This document shows, piece after piece, positions 36,066 to 47,476 of a DNA stretch of 64,000 nucleotides. Location of the stretch: NCBI GenBank assembly GCA_017798125.1, contig CP059070.1, positions 2,108,001 through 2,172,000 on the forward strand, read 5' to 3'. The notes under the pieces were generated by a model. The model saw only the letters and a program-made list of their open reading frames with translations. It was not told where the DNA came from and ran no database searches. Each line of letters opens with the position of its first letter. Position 1 is the first letter of the stretch. Source of the stretch: Cryomorphaceae bacterium (GTDB lineage: Bacteria; Bacteroidota; Bacteroidia; Flavobacteriales; ECT2AJA-044). The position numbers and the translations under genes were made by a program.

Positions 36066-37261
36066 TCTTTTTCGAGGAAATCGACAATGTCACTCGCGAT
36101 TTCCGATTTACTTTTTAACCCGATTTTGACCTGCTTATTGTTCCGGTCAATAATCGTGACTTGATTGGTGTCGTGGCCAAATCCAGCTCCTTCATCTTTC
36201 AAGGAGTTTAATATAATGACGTCGAGGTTCTTGCGCTTGAGCTTTCCCTCGGCATTGGCTTGCTCATTGTCCGTCTCCAGTGCAAAGCCGACCACCACCT
36301 GAGTAGTTTTAGATGCTCCCCACTCTGCCAAGATATCAGGATTGGCGCTCAATTCAATAGGCGGTACACCGCCCTCCTTCTTGATTTTCTGTGTTGCTTG
36401 ATGAGCGGGCTTAAAATCCGCTACAGCTGCACTGGCAATGGCCAAGTGGCTATTCTTAAATTGCGCCTGAGCGGCGCGATGCATCTCTTCAGCGGTCTGC
36501 ACGCGCTCCGTGATCAAATTCGGATGATCTGGTACCGCGATGTGCGTGGGTCCGAGGATCAATTGAACTTCGGCGCCACGGTTCAAACAAGCTTCTGATA
36601 AGGCGATTCCCATTTTTCCTGTGCTGCGGTTGCCGATGTAGCGTACCGGATCAATGGGCTCTTGGGTGGGGCCTGCGGTAATAACCACCCGCTTTCTCGC
36701 GAGGGACCCTTTAGATCGAAACTCTTCTTCGATATAGGCACGGATATGCTCTGGTTCTGCCATGCGACCTTCTCCGTGTAGGCCACTTGCGAGCTCACCA
36801 CTCTCCGCAGGAATAACACCGTTCCCGAAGGATTCCAACTTCGCTAGGTTATCCGCCGTGCTTCCGTGTCGGTACATGTCAAGATCCATGGCAGGAGCCA
36901 CGTAAACAGGACATTTGGCCGATAAATAGGTGGCGACAAGTAAATTGTCCGCTTCACCACGAGCCATTTTGCTCAGGGTGTTAGCGGTTGCCGGGGCGAT
37001 GATCATGAGATCTGCCCACAATCCCAGTTCCACGTGGTTGTTCCATACCGCACCGTCGTCTTCCTCATGGGTAAACGAGGTGAGCACGGGATGCTTGCTT
37101 AACGTAGATAATGTCAGGGGAGTCACAAAGTCTTTGGCAGCCGGTGTCATAATGACCCGCACTTCTGCTCCAGCTTTGATGAATTCGCGCACAATGTGCG
37201 CCGATTTATACGCGGCGATACTGGCGGTCACCCCGAGCAATACCTTTTTGCCGCGCAACAT
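36053..37261 (-). CDS. coaBC: Phosphopantothenoylcysteine decarboxylase / phosphopantothenate-cysteine ligase
   Basis: From the ATG at 37261 the protein has 402 residues. The CoaC half (about 1-180) has GVTASIAAYKS, the FMN-binding PATANTLSKMARGEADNLL and the substrate lid PAMDLDMY. The CoaB half has ITAGPTQEPIDPVRYIGNRSTGKMG, SAAVADFKP and the KIKKEGG lysine motif. It makes 4'-phosphopantetheine for coenzyme A in two steps. The start lies 4 nt after the rpoZ stop. A GCGCC hairpin (36463-36481) encodes HRAAQAQ before the conserved AVADF motif. Confidence 0.96.
   Translation of the reverse strand: MLRGKKVLLGVTASIAAYKSAHIVREFIKAGAEVRVIMTPAAKDFVTPLTLSTLSKHPVLTSFTHEEDDGAVWNNHVELGLWADLMIIAPATANTLSKMARGEADNLLVATYLSAKCPVYVAPAMDLDMYRHGSTADNLAKLESFGNGVIPAESGELASGLHGEGRMAEPEHIRAYIEEEFRSKGSLARKRVVITAGPTQEPIDPVRYIGNRSTGKMGIALSEACLNRGAEVQLILGPTHIAVPDHPNLITERVQTAEEMHRAAQAQFKNSHLAIASAAVADFKPAHQATQKIKKEGGVPPIELSANPDILAEWGASKTTQVVVGFALETDNEQANAEGKLKRKNLDVIILNSLKDEGAGFGHDTNQVTIIDRNNKQVKIGLKSKSEIASDIVDFLEKEWIQ
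36463..36481 (+). repeat. Intragenic hairpin element, GCGCC type with five-base loop
   Basis: GCGCC, loop TGAGC, GGCGC, GATG, antisense to coaBC. The coding strand gives HRAAQAQ. Arms, loop and frame are the same as the symporter copy at 61661. Confidence 0.75.
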
Positions 37262-37265
37262 GGTC

Positions 37266-37598
37266 TTAGGCGTTTCCTTCTTCCTCTTCCGGCATGCGGT
37301 AGTGGATCTTATCTTCCAACCACTCTTGAATTGCAATCAAGGTTGGTTTAGGAAGGCGCTCGTAAAAGCGACTGACCTCAATCTGCTCTTTGTTCTCGAA
37401 TACTTCGTCCAAACTGTCGGTGTGCGTAGCGAATTCGCTGAGCTTCGCCAACAATTCCTCCTTGATCTCTGAGTTGATCTGATTGGCGCGCTTGGCCAAG
37501 ATGGAGATGGATTCGTAAATGTTATCCGTTCCCTTGGTCATGGCGACCGGGTTCCGGGTTTCTGTACTCTTAGAAGCTTCTGTCTTCTTGTAATTCAT
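37266..37598 (-). CDS. rpoZ: DNA-directed RNA polymerase omega subunit, Bacteroidota type
   Basis: The 110-residue protein fits the Bacteroidota RpoZ family: TRNPVAMTKGTDNIYESISILAKRANQIN (the MTxxxxNIYE.. motif contacts beta-prime), KEELLAKLSEFATH, and a longer acidic end than in E. coli. It helps assemble RNA polymerase. It sits 1 nt into the bamD stop and 4 nt before coaBC, the normal order in this phylum. Confidence 0.9.
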   Translation of the reverse strand: MNYKKTEASKSTETRNPVAMTKGTDNIYESISILAKRANQINSEIKEELLAKLSEFATHTDSLDEVFENKEQIEVSRFYERLPKPTLIAIQEWLEDKIHYRMPEEEEGNA

Positions 37599-38419
37599 TA
37601 GAGCTGCTCTTGATTTCTAAATTCTTCTAGATCGCTATTGATCTTGTCGTTTAATTTGTCCGCGTCTTTTCTCCAATCGCTCTCCGGGAACCAACGAACA
37701 AAGTTCTGGTAGGCCCGAGTCGCATTTTCATACCGCTCTTCTTTTTTGTAATCGACTGAATTAGCGGCCAATAAGTAGTTAGCGCGAATCTGCAAATATA
37801 AGGCCTCTTCGCGATATTCTGTATCCGGGTAATCGTTCAGCGTGTTATCCAAGGCGAAAATGGCAGACTTGTAATCCCCAATCTTCAAATACTGCTTCCC
37901 GATTTCGAAACTTTTCTGCTCTAGTTTGTCGCGCAACTTGTCAATGTAAATCGTTGCTGTATCTACCCTAGCGCTGCCCGGATGGGTGTTGATGAAGAGC
38001 TGAAGTTCGTTGATGGCCTTGTTGGTACTGCTTTGATCCAAGCTGTATCTCGGCGAATCGAGATAGTAGCAATAGGCTGCTAAATATGCGCACTCTTCTG
38101 CCTTCTCACTTTGCGGGAAAGTGGTTGAGAAGTTTTTAAAGTGGTAAGCGGCAAGGATATAATCTTCCATACCATAGTGCGTCATGGCGTAGTAGTAATA
38201 CACCTCTTGACTCTTTGCTGTTCCCCGATAAAGATTCAGAAGCTCCTCAAAGAGTGGATACGCCCGGATGTAATCCTGGCGATCGTAGTATTTCTTGGCT
38301 ACCTCCAGCTTATAGTTCAAATCTGGACTCTTCAGAGCTTTATTGTACTCGGAACAGCCGGTGAACAAAAGGAAAGTAATCAGGACAAAAGAGAATAAAC
38401 GCAATACGCCTTTTAGCAT
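37598..38419 (-). CDS. bamD: Outer membrane protein assembly factor BamD
   Basis: From the ATG at 38419 the protein has 273 residues. It is a lipoprotein (LFTGC lipobox near residue 22) made of five TPR-like repeats: KYYDRQDYIRAYPLFEELLNLY, YYAMTHYGMEDYILAAYHFKNFSTTFP and so on. It works with BamA to insert outer-membrane barrels. An in-frame ATG five codons upstream would give a longer leader with no added motif. It is the first gene of the bamD-rpoZ-coaBC-DUF4835-recN run. Confidence 0.93.
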   Translation of the reverse strand: MLKGVLRLFSFVLITFLLFTGCSEYNKALKSPDLNYKLEVAKKYYDRQDYIRAYPLFEELLNLYRGTAKSQEVYYYYAMTHYGMEDYILAAYHFKNFSTTFPQSEKAEECAYLAAYCYYLDSPRYSLDQSSTNKAINELQLFINTHPGSARVDTATIYIDKLRDKLEQKSFEIGKQYLKIGDYKSAIFALDNTLNDYPDTEYREEALYLQIRANYLLAANSVDYKKEERYENATRAYQNFVRWFPESDWRKDADKLNDKINSDLEEFRNQEQL

Positions 38420-38455
38420 GGTGCAAAAGTACAAAAATGTAATGTGAAAAAGGGC

Positions 38456-38968
38456 TTAGAAGAAGGCTCCAACACGAATCACCCATGGTGATCCGTAGAA
38501 TCCATCCTGGCTTTGATAGCTCAAGTTGTACAGTGCAGTTATCATAATGGGACCTTGACGGAGTCCACCTCCGACGAAGAAATTGTCAAACCATTGACGC
38601 TGAAAGCTCTGGTCGATGGGGTTGTATAACTCTCCATTGAGGAATTCGTACTCGGCCCAAGCGAAAATCTGAGGCGTGATGTTGAAGGTTCCAAACGTTC
38701 TTCCACCGTAGTACGAATTGGTAAAATCCGGCGTATAGCGCGTGTCTTTGTAGTACAGGTACGTTCCACCGACGCCGAGCATCAATCGTTCTGTAGCTTG
38801 ATAACCAACCAAGGGAGATACTTCAATGGAGGTGACCGTTCCAAAGGTCAATCCCAAGTTTCCGCCAAAGCGTAATTTATCGACAAATCGCTGTCCACTT
38901 TGACCTTGTTGCTGGCTAAATCCTTGGATTCCGGCCGCTAAGGCCAAGAGTAAAAAAAGCTTCTTCAT
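38456..38968 (-). CDS. Small outer-membrane beta-barrel protein
   Basis: The 170-residue protein has a signal peptide (MKKLFLLLALAAGIQGFSQ) and alternating strands typical of an eight-stranded porin-like barrel: RFGGNLGLTFGTVTSIEVSPLVGYQ, LMLGVGGTYLYY, FNITPQIFAWAEYEFLNGELY, FFVGGGLRQ, and the terminal WVIRVGAFF. I can place it no better than a hypothetical outer-membrane protein. It lies just upstream of bamD but with a separate start region. Confidence 0.75.
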   Translation of the reverse strand: MKKLFLLLALAAGIQGFSQQQGQSGQRFVDKLRFGGNLGLTFGTVTSIEVSPLVGYQATERLMLGVGGTYLYYKDTRYTPDFTNSYYGGRTFGTFNITPQIFAWAEYEFLNGELYNPIDQSFQRQWFDNFFVGGGLRQGPIMITALYNLSYQSQDGFYGSPWVIRVGAFF

Positions 38969-39018
38969 ATCACATAATCAACTCCATAAAAGTAGAAAAA
39001 GTGTCTGAAACCAGCGGT

Positions 39019-39882
39019 TTACTCCTCTAAATCACCTTCGTGCCCGATCAAGTACATTTTTTCGAGCAACTCTGATGGATCGGGAATTTGGGTCCAGGAC
39101 TCTTCTTCCGGATCATCCGATCGGAATTTGGTGATGTCGAACTCCTCTTCGAATCGATAGATGCGCCATTTCCCGTGGTGATACTCGAGGGCTGAAAGAT
39201 TCTCGATCCAGTCTCCCGAATTTAAGTAGGTGACTCTTCGGTTTTTCTTTTTCACCACTTTCATTTGGGGCTGGTGAATATGACCGCATATGACATAGTC
39301 ATAGTTCTGATCCATGGCAAGCTCGGCTGCAGTCTCCTCAAAATCGGAGATATATGAAACCGCGCGCTTTACCGAGTTCTTAATTTTCTTCGACAATGAC
39401 ATGCGCTCTCGCCCCAAGACCTCTAACACATAGTTCACCAAGCGGTTGATCAAGATGAGCAGGTCGTACCCCCATCCCCCCATCTTAGCGAGCCACTTGG
39501 CCTGTTGGATACTCGCGTCAAAGATATCCCCATGAAAAATCCAGGCTTTTTGATACCCTATAGGTAGGATCATTTTGTCTCGGAGGTGGAAGTTGCCCAA
39601 GTCAAAGTCGGAGAACTTGCGCAGCATTTCATCGTGGTTTCCGGTAATGTAATAAACCGGCACCCCTTTTGCGGCCATACCAATGATCTGTTTGGCAACG
39701 TTCATGTGGCTTTTTGGCCAATAGCGCTTTCTGAATTGCCATATATCAATGATGTCCCCGTTGAGGATGAGTTTCCCCGGTCGAATGGACTTTAAGTAGT
39801 GCGAAAGTTCCTTGGCATGACAACCGTAGGTTCCCAGGTGGACGTCTGATATGATGACTACATCTACCTTACGGCGCTTCAC
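39019..39882 (-). CDS. UDP-2,3-diacylglucosamine diphosphatase-like metallophosphoesterase
   Basis: The 287-residue protein has the full calcineurin-like metal-binding set: SDVHLG, GDIIDIW, GNHDEML and CGHIHQP. The layout is that of LpxH-type enzymes, which hydrolyse UDP-2,3-diacylglucosamine in lipid A synthesis at the inner membrane, and Bacteroidota use this longer variety. It has no signal peptide. A broader phosphoesterase role is possible. It stands 94 nt downstream of dapA on the same strand. Confidence 0.82.
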   Translation of the reverse strand: MKRRKVDVVIISDVHLGTYGCHAKELSHYLKSIRPGKLILNGDIIDIWQFRKRYWPKSHMNVAKQIIGMAAKGVPVYYITGNHDEMLRKFSDFDLGNFHLRDKMILPIGYQKAWIFHGDIFDASIQQAKWLAKMGGWGYDLLILINRLVNYVLEVLGRERMSLSKKIKNSVKRAVSYISDFEETAAELAMDQNYDYVICGHIHQPQMKVVKKKNRRVTYLNSGDWIENLSALEYHHGKWRIYRFEEEFDITKFRSDDPEEESWTQIPDPSELLEKMYLIGHEGDLEE

Positions 39883-39976
39883 AAGTCGATGATTGACGGT
39901 GCAACATATTCTCCTGTTTTACCAAAAGAACAGACCAGCCGTTAATCACCCGTTAAGAGCGCTTTATGCTTTCGTT

Positions 39977-40854
39977 TCATTTGAGGCCGGCCTCAGCCAT
40001 AGCCGCGTCAATTTTACGCTTTAAGGATGTCGTGGCTGGCATTAAAGGAGGTCGAACATGAGGATCCATGATACCTTGGAGGTGCAGGGCCATTTTAACC
40101 CCGGCCGGATTCCCCTCTTCAAAAAGTAAATCCGTCAAGGTCCAAAGTCGATAATGTCCTTCATTGGTTTTCTTGACCTTTCGAGACAGCCCGGCGCGAA
40201 CCATGTCCGTAAATACTCGAGGAAAGGCCTGGCCCACAACGGAGATTACTCCATGACCACCAGCGAATAACATCAAAGAAGTCAGGGCATCATCACCGCT
40301 AATGACCTCAAAGCCTTCGGGTTTTCGGGACAAGATGTCCATGATTTGAATGAGATCTCCACTCGCCTCCTTTACTGCTGCAATATTGGGATGCTCCGCA
40401 AGCGTCAAGGTTGTTTCTGCGGTCATGTTGCTCGCTGTCCTGCCCGGTACATTGTACATAATGATGGGCTTTGGTGCATGATCGGCTAAGTAGGTGTAGT
40501 GATGAATAATGCCCGCTTGAGTGGGCTTATTGTAGTAAGGACTCACAGATAGAATGGCTGAAATACCATCCCAATCCTGATCGCGCATCTGTCGTTCAAG
40601 ATCCATCGTGTCGTTACCTCCAACCCCTAAGACAAGGGGAAGTCTGCCGGCATTACTCTCTTTTACACCTTCGAGAACAGCTACCTTTTCGTCTTTGCTG
40701 AGCGTAGCGCTTTCGCCCGTGGTCCCCATGACCACGAGGTATTCTACTCCTCCATCAATACAGTGGTTCACCAAGCGATCAAGTGCGGCAAAGTCAATTC
40801 GGCGGTCTTTTTTAAATGGCGTAACGAGGGCTACACCTGTTCCTTTCAATTTTT

Positions 40855-40858
<4 letters not shown>
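39977..40858 (-). CDS. dapA: 4-hydroxy-tetrahydrodipicolinate synthase
   Basis: The 293-residue TIM-barrel aldolase has GTTGESATLS (pyruvate binding), YNVPGRT with the catalytic tyrosine (Tyr135) and the Schiff-base lysine in AAVKEASGD (Lys163). It condenses pyruvate with aspartate semialdehyde in lysine and diaminopimelate synthesis. It overlaps the DUF6913 stop by 4 nt, an ordering usual in Flavobacteriia (ligA, DUF6913, dapA). Confidence 0.96.
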
Positions 40859-44266
<3,408 letters not shown>

Positions 44267-44292
44267 CCTGCGAATTTAATAGCTTTAGCGCT

Positions 44293-45336
44293 GTGAATCA
44301 CGAGTACTTTATGAAACGCGCCATCGCGCTTGCAGAAAGCGGTTTGGGGACGGCGAGTCCCAACCCGACCGTTGGTGCTGTGCTGGTTCACGAAGGCCGA
44401 ATCATTGGAGAGGGCTGGCACGTCCGCCCTGGCGAGGGTCACGCTGAAGTTCGCTGCTTCGATTCGGTAGCTGAAGCAGACAAAGCCTTGATTCCAGAGA
44501 GCACCATGTACGTGACCCTTGAACCTTGCAACCATACGGGCCGCACACCTCCTTGTAGCCTTCGGATCATTGAGGAGGGCGTGAAAAAGGTGGTGGTTGC
44601 TGTGGAAGACCCGAATCCCGCCGTAGGCGGAAAAGGATTAGAGCGCTTGCGCGCTGCTGGAGTCGATGTTGTGGTGGGGATCGAAGCGCCTGCGGCGCGA
44701 TGGATGAATCGACGTTTCCTCACCGCCCTGGAAAAGGGTCGTCCCTATGTGATTTTGAAGTGGGCTCAGAGCTCCGATGGATATATGGACCCAGGAAAGG
44801 GCGCTGCAGACCGCGGCCCGGTTTGGATTACGGGGCCCAGAGCCAAGCAATGGGTTCATCGCTGGCGGTCGGAAGAAGACGCCATACTGATAGGGTATCG
44901 AACGGCCTTGGTGGACAATCCGCGCTTGGATGTGCGCGAATGGGCCGGAACGAATCCACTTCGCTTGGTCATTGATTTGGAAAGTGATCTCCCAAAAAAC
45001 CTTCACCTCTGGCACCTGGAGGGCGAAACATGGACCTTTGGACATCAAGGGACACACCCGTACAGCGATCGACATTTTGAGATCGACTGGGATGTGCGAT
45101 CCGTCGACCGGATACTGGAGCATCTTCAAGCAGCGGAAATCCGATCGCTGATTGTTGAAGGTGGGGCGCAAACACTGGAATACTTTATCAGTCGAGGTTT
45201 GTGGGATGAAGCTCGCATTCTAACGGGCCCGGAGTCACTTAATGGCGGCCTTGAAGCGCCGGTCATTTCGGGCATTTATCTGGAGGAGCGCTTCATTGAC
45301 CAAGATCGATTGAACGTAATGCTACGTGACACATGA
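44293..45336 (+). CDS. ribD: Bifunctional diaminohydroxyphosphoribosylaminopyrimidine deaminase / reductase
   Basis: From the GTG at 44293 the protein has 347 residues. The deaminase domain has MKRAIALAESGLGTASPNPTVGAVLV, the zinc motif HAEVRC and PCNHTGRTPPC. The reductase domain has RPYVILKWAQSSDGYM and ends with EGGAQTLEYFISRGLWDEARI. It does steps two and three of riboflavin synthesis. The GTG leaves 26 nt to the divergent prmC start; an earlier start would overlap prmC. Two hairpin elements lie 72 nt apart between the domains. Confidence 0.93.
   Translation: MNHEYFMKRAIALAESGLGTASPNPTVGAVLVHEGRIIGEGWHVRPGEGHAEVRCFDSVAEADKALIPESTMYVTLEPCNHTGRTPPCSLRIIEEGVKKVVVAVEDPNPAVGGKGLERLRAAGVDVVVGIEAPAARWMNRRFLTALEKGRPYVILKWAQSSDGYMDPGKGAADRGPVWITGPRAKQWVHRWRSEEDAILIGYRTALVDNPRLDVREWAGTNPLRLVIDLESDLPKNLHLWHLEGETWTFGHQGTHPYSDRHFEIDWDVRSVDRILEHLQAAEIRSLIVEGGAQTLEYFISRGLWDEARILTGPESLNGGLEAPVISGIYLEERFIDQDRLNVMLRDT
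44614..44630 (-). repeat. Intragenic hairpin element, TAC type with variant arms
   Basis: Minus-strand reading: CCGCC, TAC, GGCGG, GATT. On the plus strand it encodes NPAVGGKG in RibD, a fairly conserved stretch, so it is a weaker member. Confidence 0.5.
44686..44702 (+). repeat. Intragenic hairpin element, GCGCC type with three-base loop
   Basis: GCGCC, TGC, GGCGC, GATG. It encodes APAARWM before the NRRF motif of RibD and joins the GCGCC arms to a three-base loop like that of the TAC type. Confidence 0.75.
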
Positions 45337-46205
45337 TTTACCTTTTTCTAAGCATCCTGACCTCTAGCCTCGTGTTCGTCATCCTCCGTGGATTTGGCGA
45401 TTACGGGATTGACAACAGGCGCGCTATTGTCATCAATTACTTGACTGCATTGACCCTCGGAATTGTGTGGCAGGGTCGTGTGTGGATAGACTCTGAATGG
45501 TGGAATGAGCCCTGGGCGCCACACATTCTTTATATGGGCTTCTTATTTATTTTTCTTTTTAACGTCTTGGCACTTGGGGCGCAGAAAACAGGTGTCTCGG
45601 TGACGTCAGTGGCCGTTAAAATGTCCGTCGCTATTCCGGTCACTGCCTCCCTCCTGCTGTACGGCGAGCAATTGACCTGGTGGGGAGGATTGGGCATTGG
45701 ATCTGCACTGGTGGCGGTGTTCCTGATTACAAGGCCGAACAAGGCCGAGGGAGCACTACCGGTAGCGAAGTACTGGTATTTCCCCGTGACCCTGTTCTTT
45801 GGGGCTGGATTGATGGACACCTTATTGAAGTATCATCAAACCAACCTAGTTCCAGATGGTCAATTCGTGCTGTATACGTCGGCGGTTTTTGGAACTGCTG
45901 GTTTACTGGGAATGGCTCAGGTTACCCTAAAACCTCAAGCTGGAACATACTGGAGGAGAAAAGACATACTGGCTGGACTCATTCTCGGTGTTCCCAATTT
46001 TGGCAGCATTTACTTTCTTTTGAAAACCTTACAGTGGGAGCGCTTTCCGTCGAGTTTGATCTTCCCAATCAACAATGTCGCCATCGTCCTTTCAAGTGCT
46101 GTGCTCGGCGTGGTCCTCTTTCATGAAAAACTCAATGCCGCACACAAGGCCGGGATAGCACTTGCTGTTGCCGCCATTTGGCTTATGGCCTATGCAGGAC
46201 AGTAA
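45333..46205 (+). CDS. DMT superfamily (EamA-like) membrane transporter
   Basis: The 290-residue protein has about nine or ten hydrophobic helices in two halves, as in the drug/metabolite transporter superfamily. Clear segments are LFLSILTSSLVFVILRGFG, the SVTSVAVKMSVAIPVTASLLLYGE turn, and FPSSLIFPINNVAIVLSSAVLGVVLFHEKLN. The substrate is unknown. It overlaps ribD by 4 nt, which suggests a link to riboflavin or just economical packing. The 3' end overlaps the next gene. Confidence 0.82.
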   Translation: MIYLFLSILTSSLVFVILRGFGDYGIDNRRAIVINYLTALTLGIVWQGRVWIDSEWWNEPWAPHILYMGFLFIFLFNVLALGAQKTGVSVTSVAVKMSVAIPVTASLLLYGEQLTWWGGLGIGSALVAVFLITRPNKAEGALPVAKYWYFPVTLFFGAGLMDTLLKYHQTNLVPDGQFVLYTSAVFGTAGLLGMAQVTLKPQAGTYWRRKDILAGLILGVPNFGSIYFLLKTLQWERFPSSLIFPINNVAIVLSSAVLGVVLFHEKLNAAHKAGIALAVAAIWLMAYAGQ

Positions 46206-46815
46206 CCAAGATCAATACTCGGCTCCGAGCAAGCGAGCATATGGTGAGTACAAGGAGAAAGGAAGCAAGTTTCTGGCCTACCTCTTTCCTGTCCGATCCA
46301 TTGAAGATGTCGAAAACGCTCTGGAAGAAGTTCGTCAAGAGCATCCAACAGCTCGCCACTATTGCTACGCCTACCGGCTCGATCCGGTCACCGGCCAATA
46401 CCGGATGAACGATGATGGTGAACCGAGTGGATCTGCAGGTAAGCCGATTTATGGACAGCTCCTGTCCTTCGAGGTCCACGAGGTCTTTATTGTTGTGGTT
46501 CGGTATTTTGGCGGCGTCAAACTCGGCGTAGGAGGTTTGATTACGGCTTATAAGGAAGCGGCTCGGCTGGCCTTGGAAGAATCATCGATCATCCCGCGAT
46601 GGCTTTCCCAGTCCATACGATTCACCTATACCTATGAGCATACAGCAGATGTGCAGCGCTGGTTACATCACAAGGGACTTGAACTACTGGATCCGACTTA
46701 CGAGGCGGAGTGTTCAGGACGGATTGAGGTGCCGCGTTCTCAGTTCGATGATTTTGAAAAGGAAATGGCTGGATTGACCTACATCACCCTTCAGGAGCCT
46801 TCAGAGGGAAAGTAA
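46192..46815 (+). CDS. YigZ/IMPACT family protein
   Basis: From the ATG at 46192 the protein has 207 residues. The N-terminal IMPACT domain is clear: EKGSKFLAYLFPVRSIEDVENALEEVR, HPTARHYCYAYRL, DDGEPSGSAGKPI and VVVRYFGGVKLGVGGLITAY. A ferredoxin-like DUF1949 domain follows. Homologues include yeast/mammal IMPACT and E. coli YigZ; proposed roles involve translation control or proteolysis. The start lies inside the transporter gene (14-nt overlap). It runs 25 nt into the convergent thioesterase gene. Confidence 0.9.
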   Translation: MQDSNQDQYSAPSKRAYGEYKEKGSKFLAYLFPVRSIEDVENALEEVRQEHPTARHYCYAYRLDPVTGQYRMNDDGEPSGSAGKPIYGQLLSFEVHEVFIVVVRYFGGVKLGVGGLITAYKEAARLALEESSIIPRWLSQSIRFTYTYEHTADVQRWLHHKGLELLDPTYEAECSGRIEVPRSQFDDFEKEMAGLTYITLQEPSEGK

Positions 46816-47210
46816 GACTTGAAGTATGCGGCCAGCTCCTCGGGCATTTTTCGCGGGCGTTGGCGCTCCATGTCGAAGAACACCAAGGTGACCTTTCCGA
46901 CGTTCAAAAGCGTCCCCTCTTCATTCCGTATTTCGTGATGGAATGTTATTCGCGCATCCGGCCATTCTCGAATTTCGGTGCTGACGGTTAACAGGTCGTC
47001 GTACTTCGCACTTCGGATGTACTTTAATTGAAGCTCTAGAACAGGCAACATGGTGCCGGCTTCTTCCAGTTCGCGATAGCTGGTTCCGAGCTCTCTAAGG
47101 AGCTCAACACGGCCTACTTCGAAGTACTGAGCGTAGTTTCCGTAATAGACGACACCCATCTGGTCCGTTTCGGAATATCGCACCCGAATTTGGGTCTCAT
47201 TTCTGATCAT
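46791..47210 (-). CDS. Acyl-CoA thioesterase (hotdog fold, YbgC-like)
   Basis: The 139-residue hotdog-fold protein has the 4-hydroxybenzoyl-CoA thioesterase motif RYSETDQMGVVYYGNYAQYFEVGRVELLRELG, where the aspartate is catalytic, followed by SAKYDDLLTVSTEIREWP. It hydrolyses short or aromatic acyl-CoA esters. It sits convergent with the IMPACT gene and diverges from dnaA. Confidence 0.9.
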   Translation of the reverse strand: MIRNETQIRVRYSETDQMGVVYYGNYAQYFEVGRVELLRELGTSYRELEEAGTMLPVLELQLKYIRSAKYDDLLTVSTEIREWPDARITFHHEIRNEEGTLLNVGKVTLVFFDMERQRPRKMPEELAAYFKSYFPSEGS

Positions 47211-47476
47211 TTTTTCAGAATTCTGTGAAAGGCTTGAACCCAGTTTTGGTTGACCTTACCCAAAGTTGTTAATATCAGCGGTTTAGTACGGTAGAATGCG
47301 GGTTTCCGCGAGGTGAAGCGCTCAGAATATTGACAAAAAAAACCTAAAATTCAAGCGCCGGAATATTTTTTTAATAACTTTTTTGTTAACACATTTGTCC
47401 CTCATCCAACGGGGAGTCCTCTACTCACTTTTCCCCAGGAAAATATTAGTCAAACCTAGTAGTTTTTTTGGTTTTC
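47211..47476. promoter_or_regulatory. Non-coding region upstream of dnaA
   Basis: The 266-nt divergent gap between the thioesterase gene and dnaA includes an AT-rich stretch (about 47320-47400, with runs of A and T) and a TTTTCC...GGAAAA palindrome near 47428-47443. It should hold the dnaA promoter. TTTTCCCCA in that palindrome is one mismatch from a loose DnaA box, but I found no clear box cluster, so an origin is not claimed. Confidence 0.45.

Noticed and set aside
39812-39824. AACC-GTA-GGTT stretch in the LpxH-like gene
   Set aside because: Only a four-base arm and no flank; explained by a conserved protein motif.
47211-47476. Replication origin beside dnaA
   Set aside because: AT-rich, but no cluster of DnaA boxes could be recognised; one near-match is not enough.
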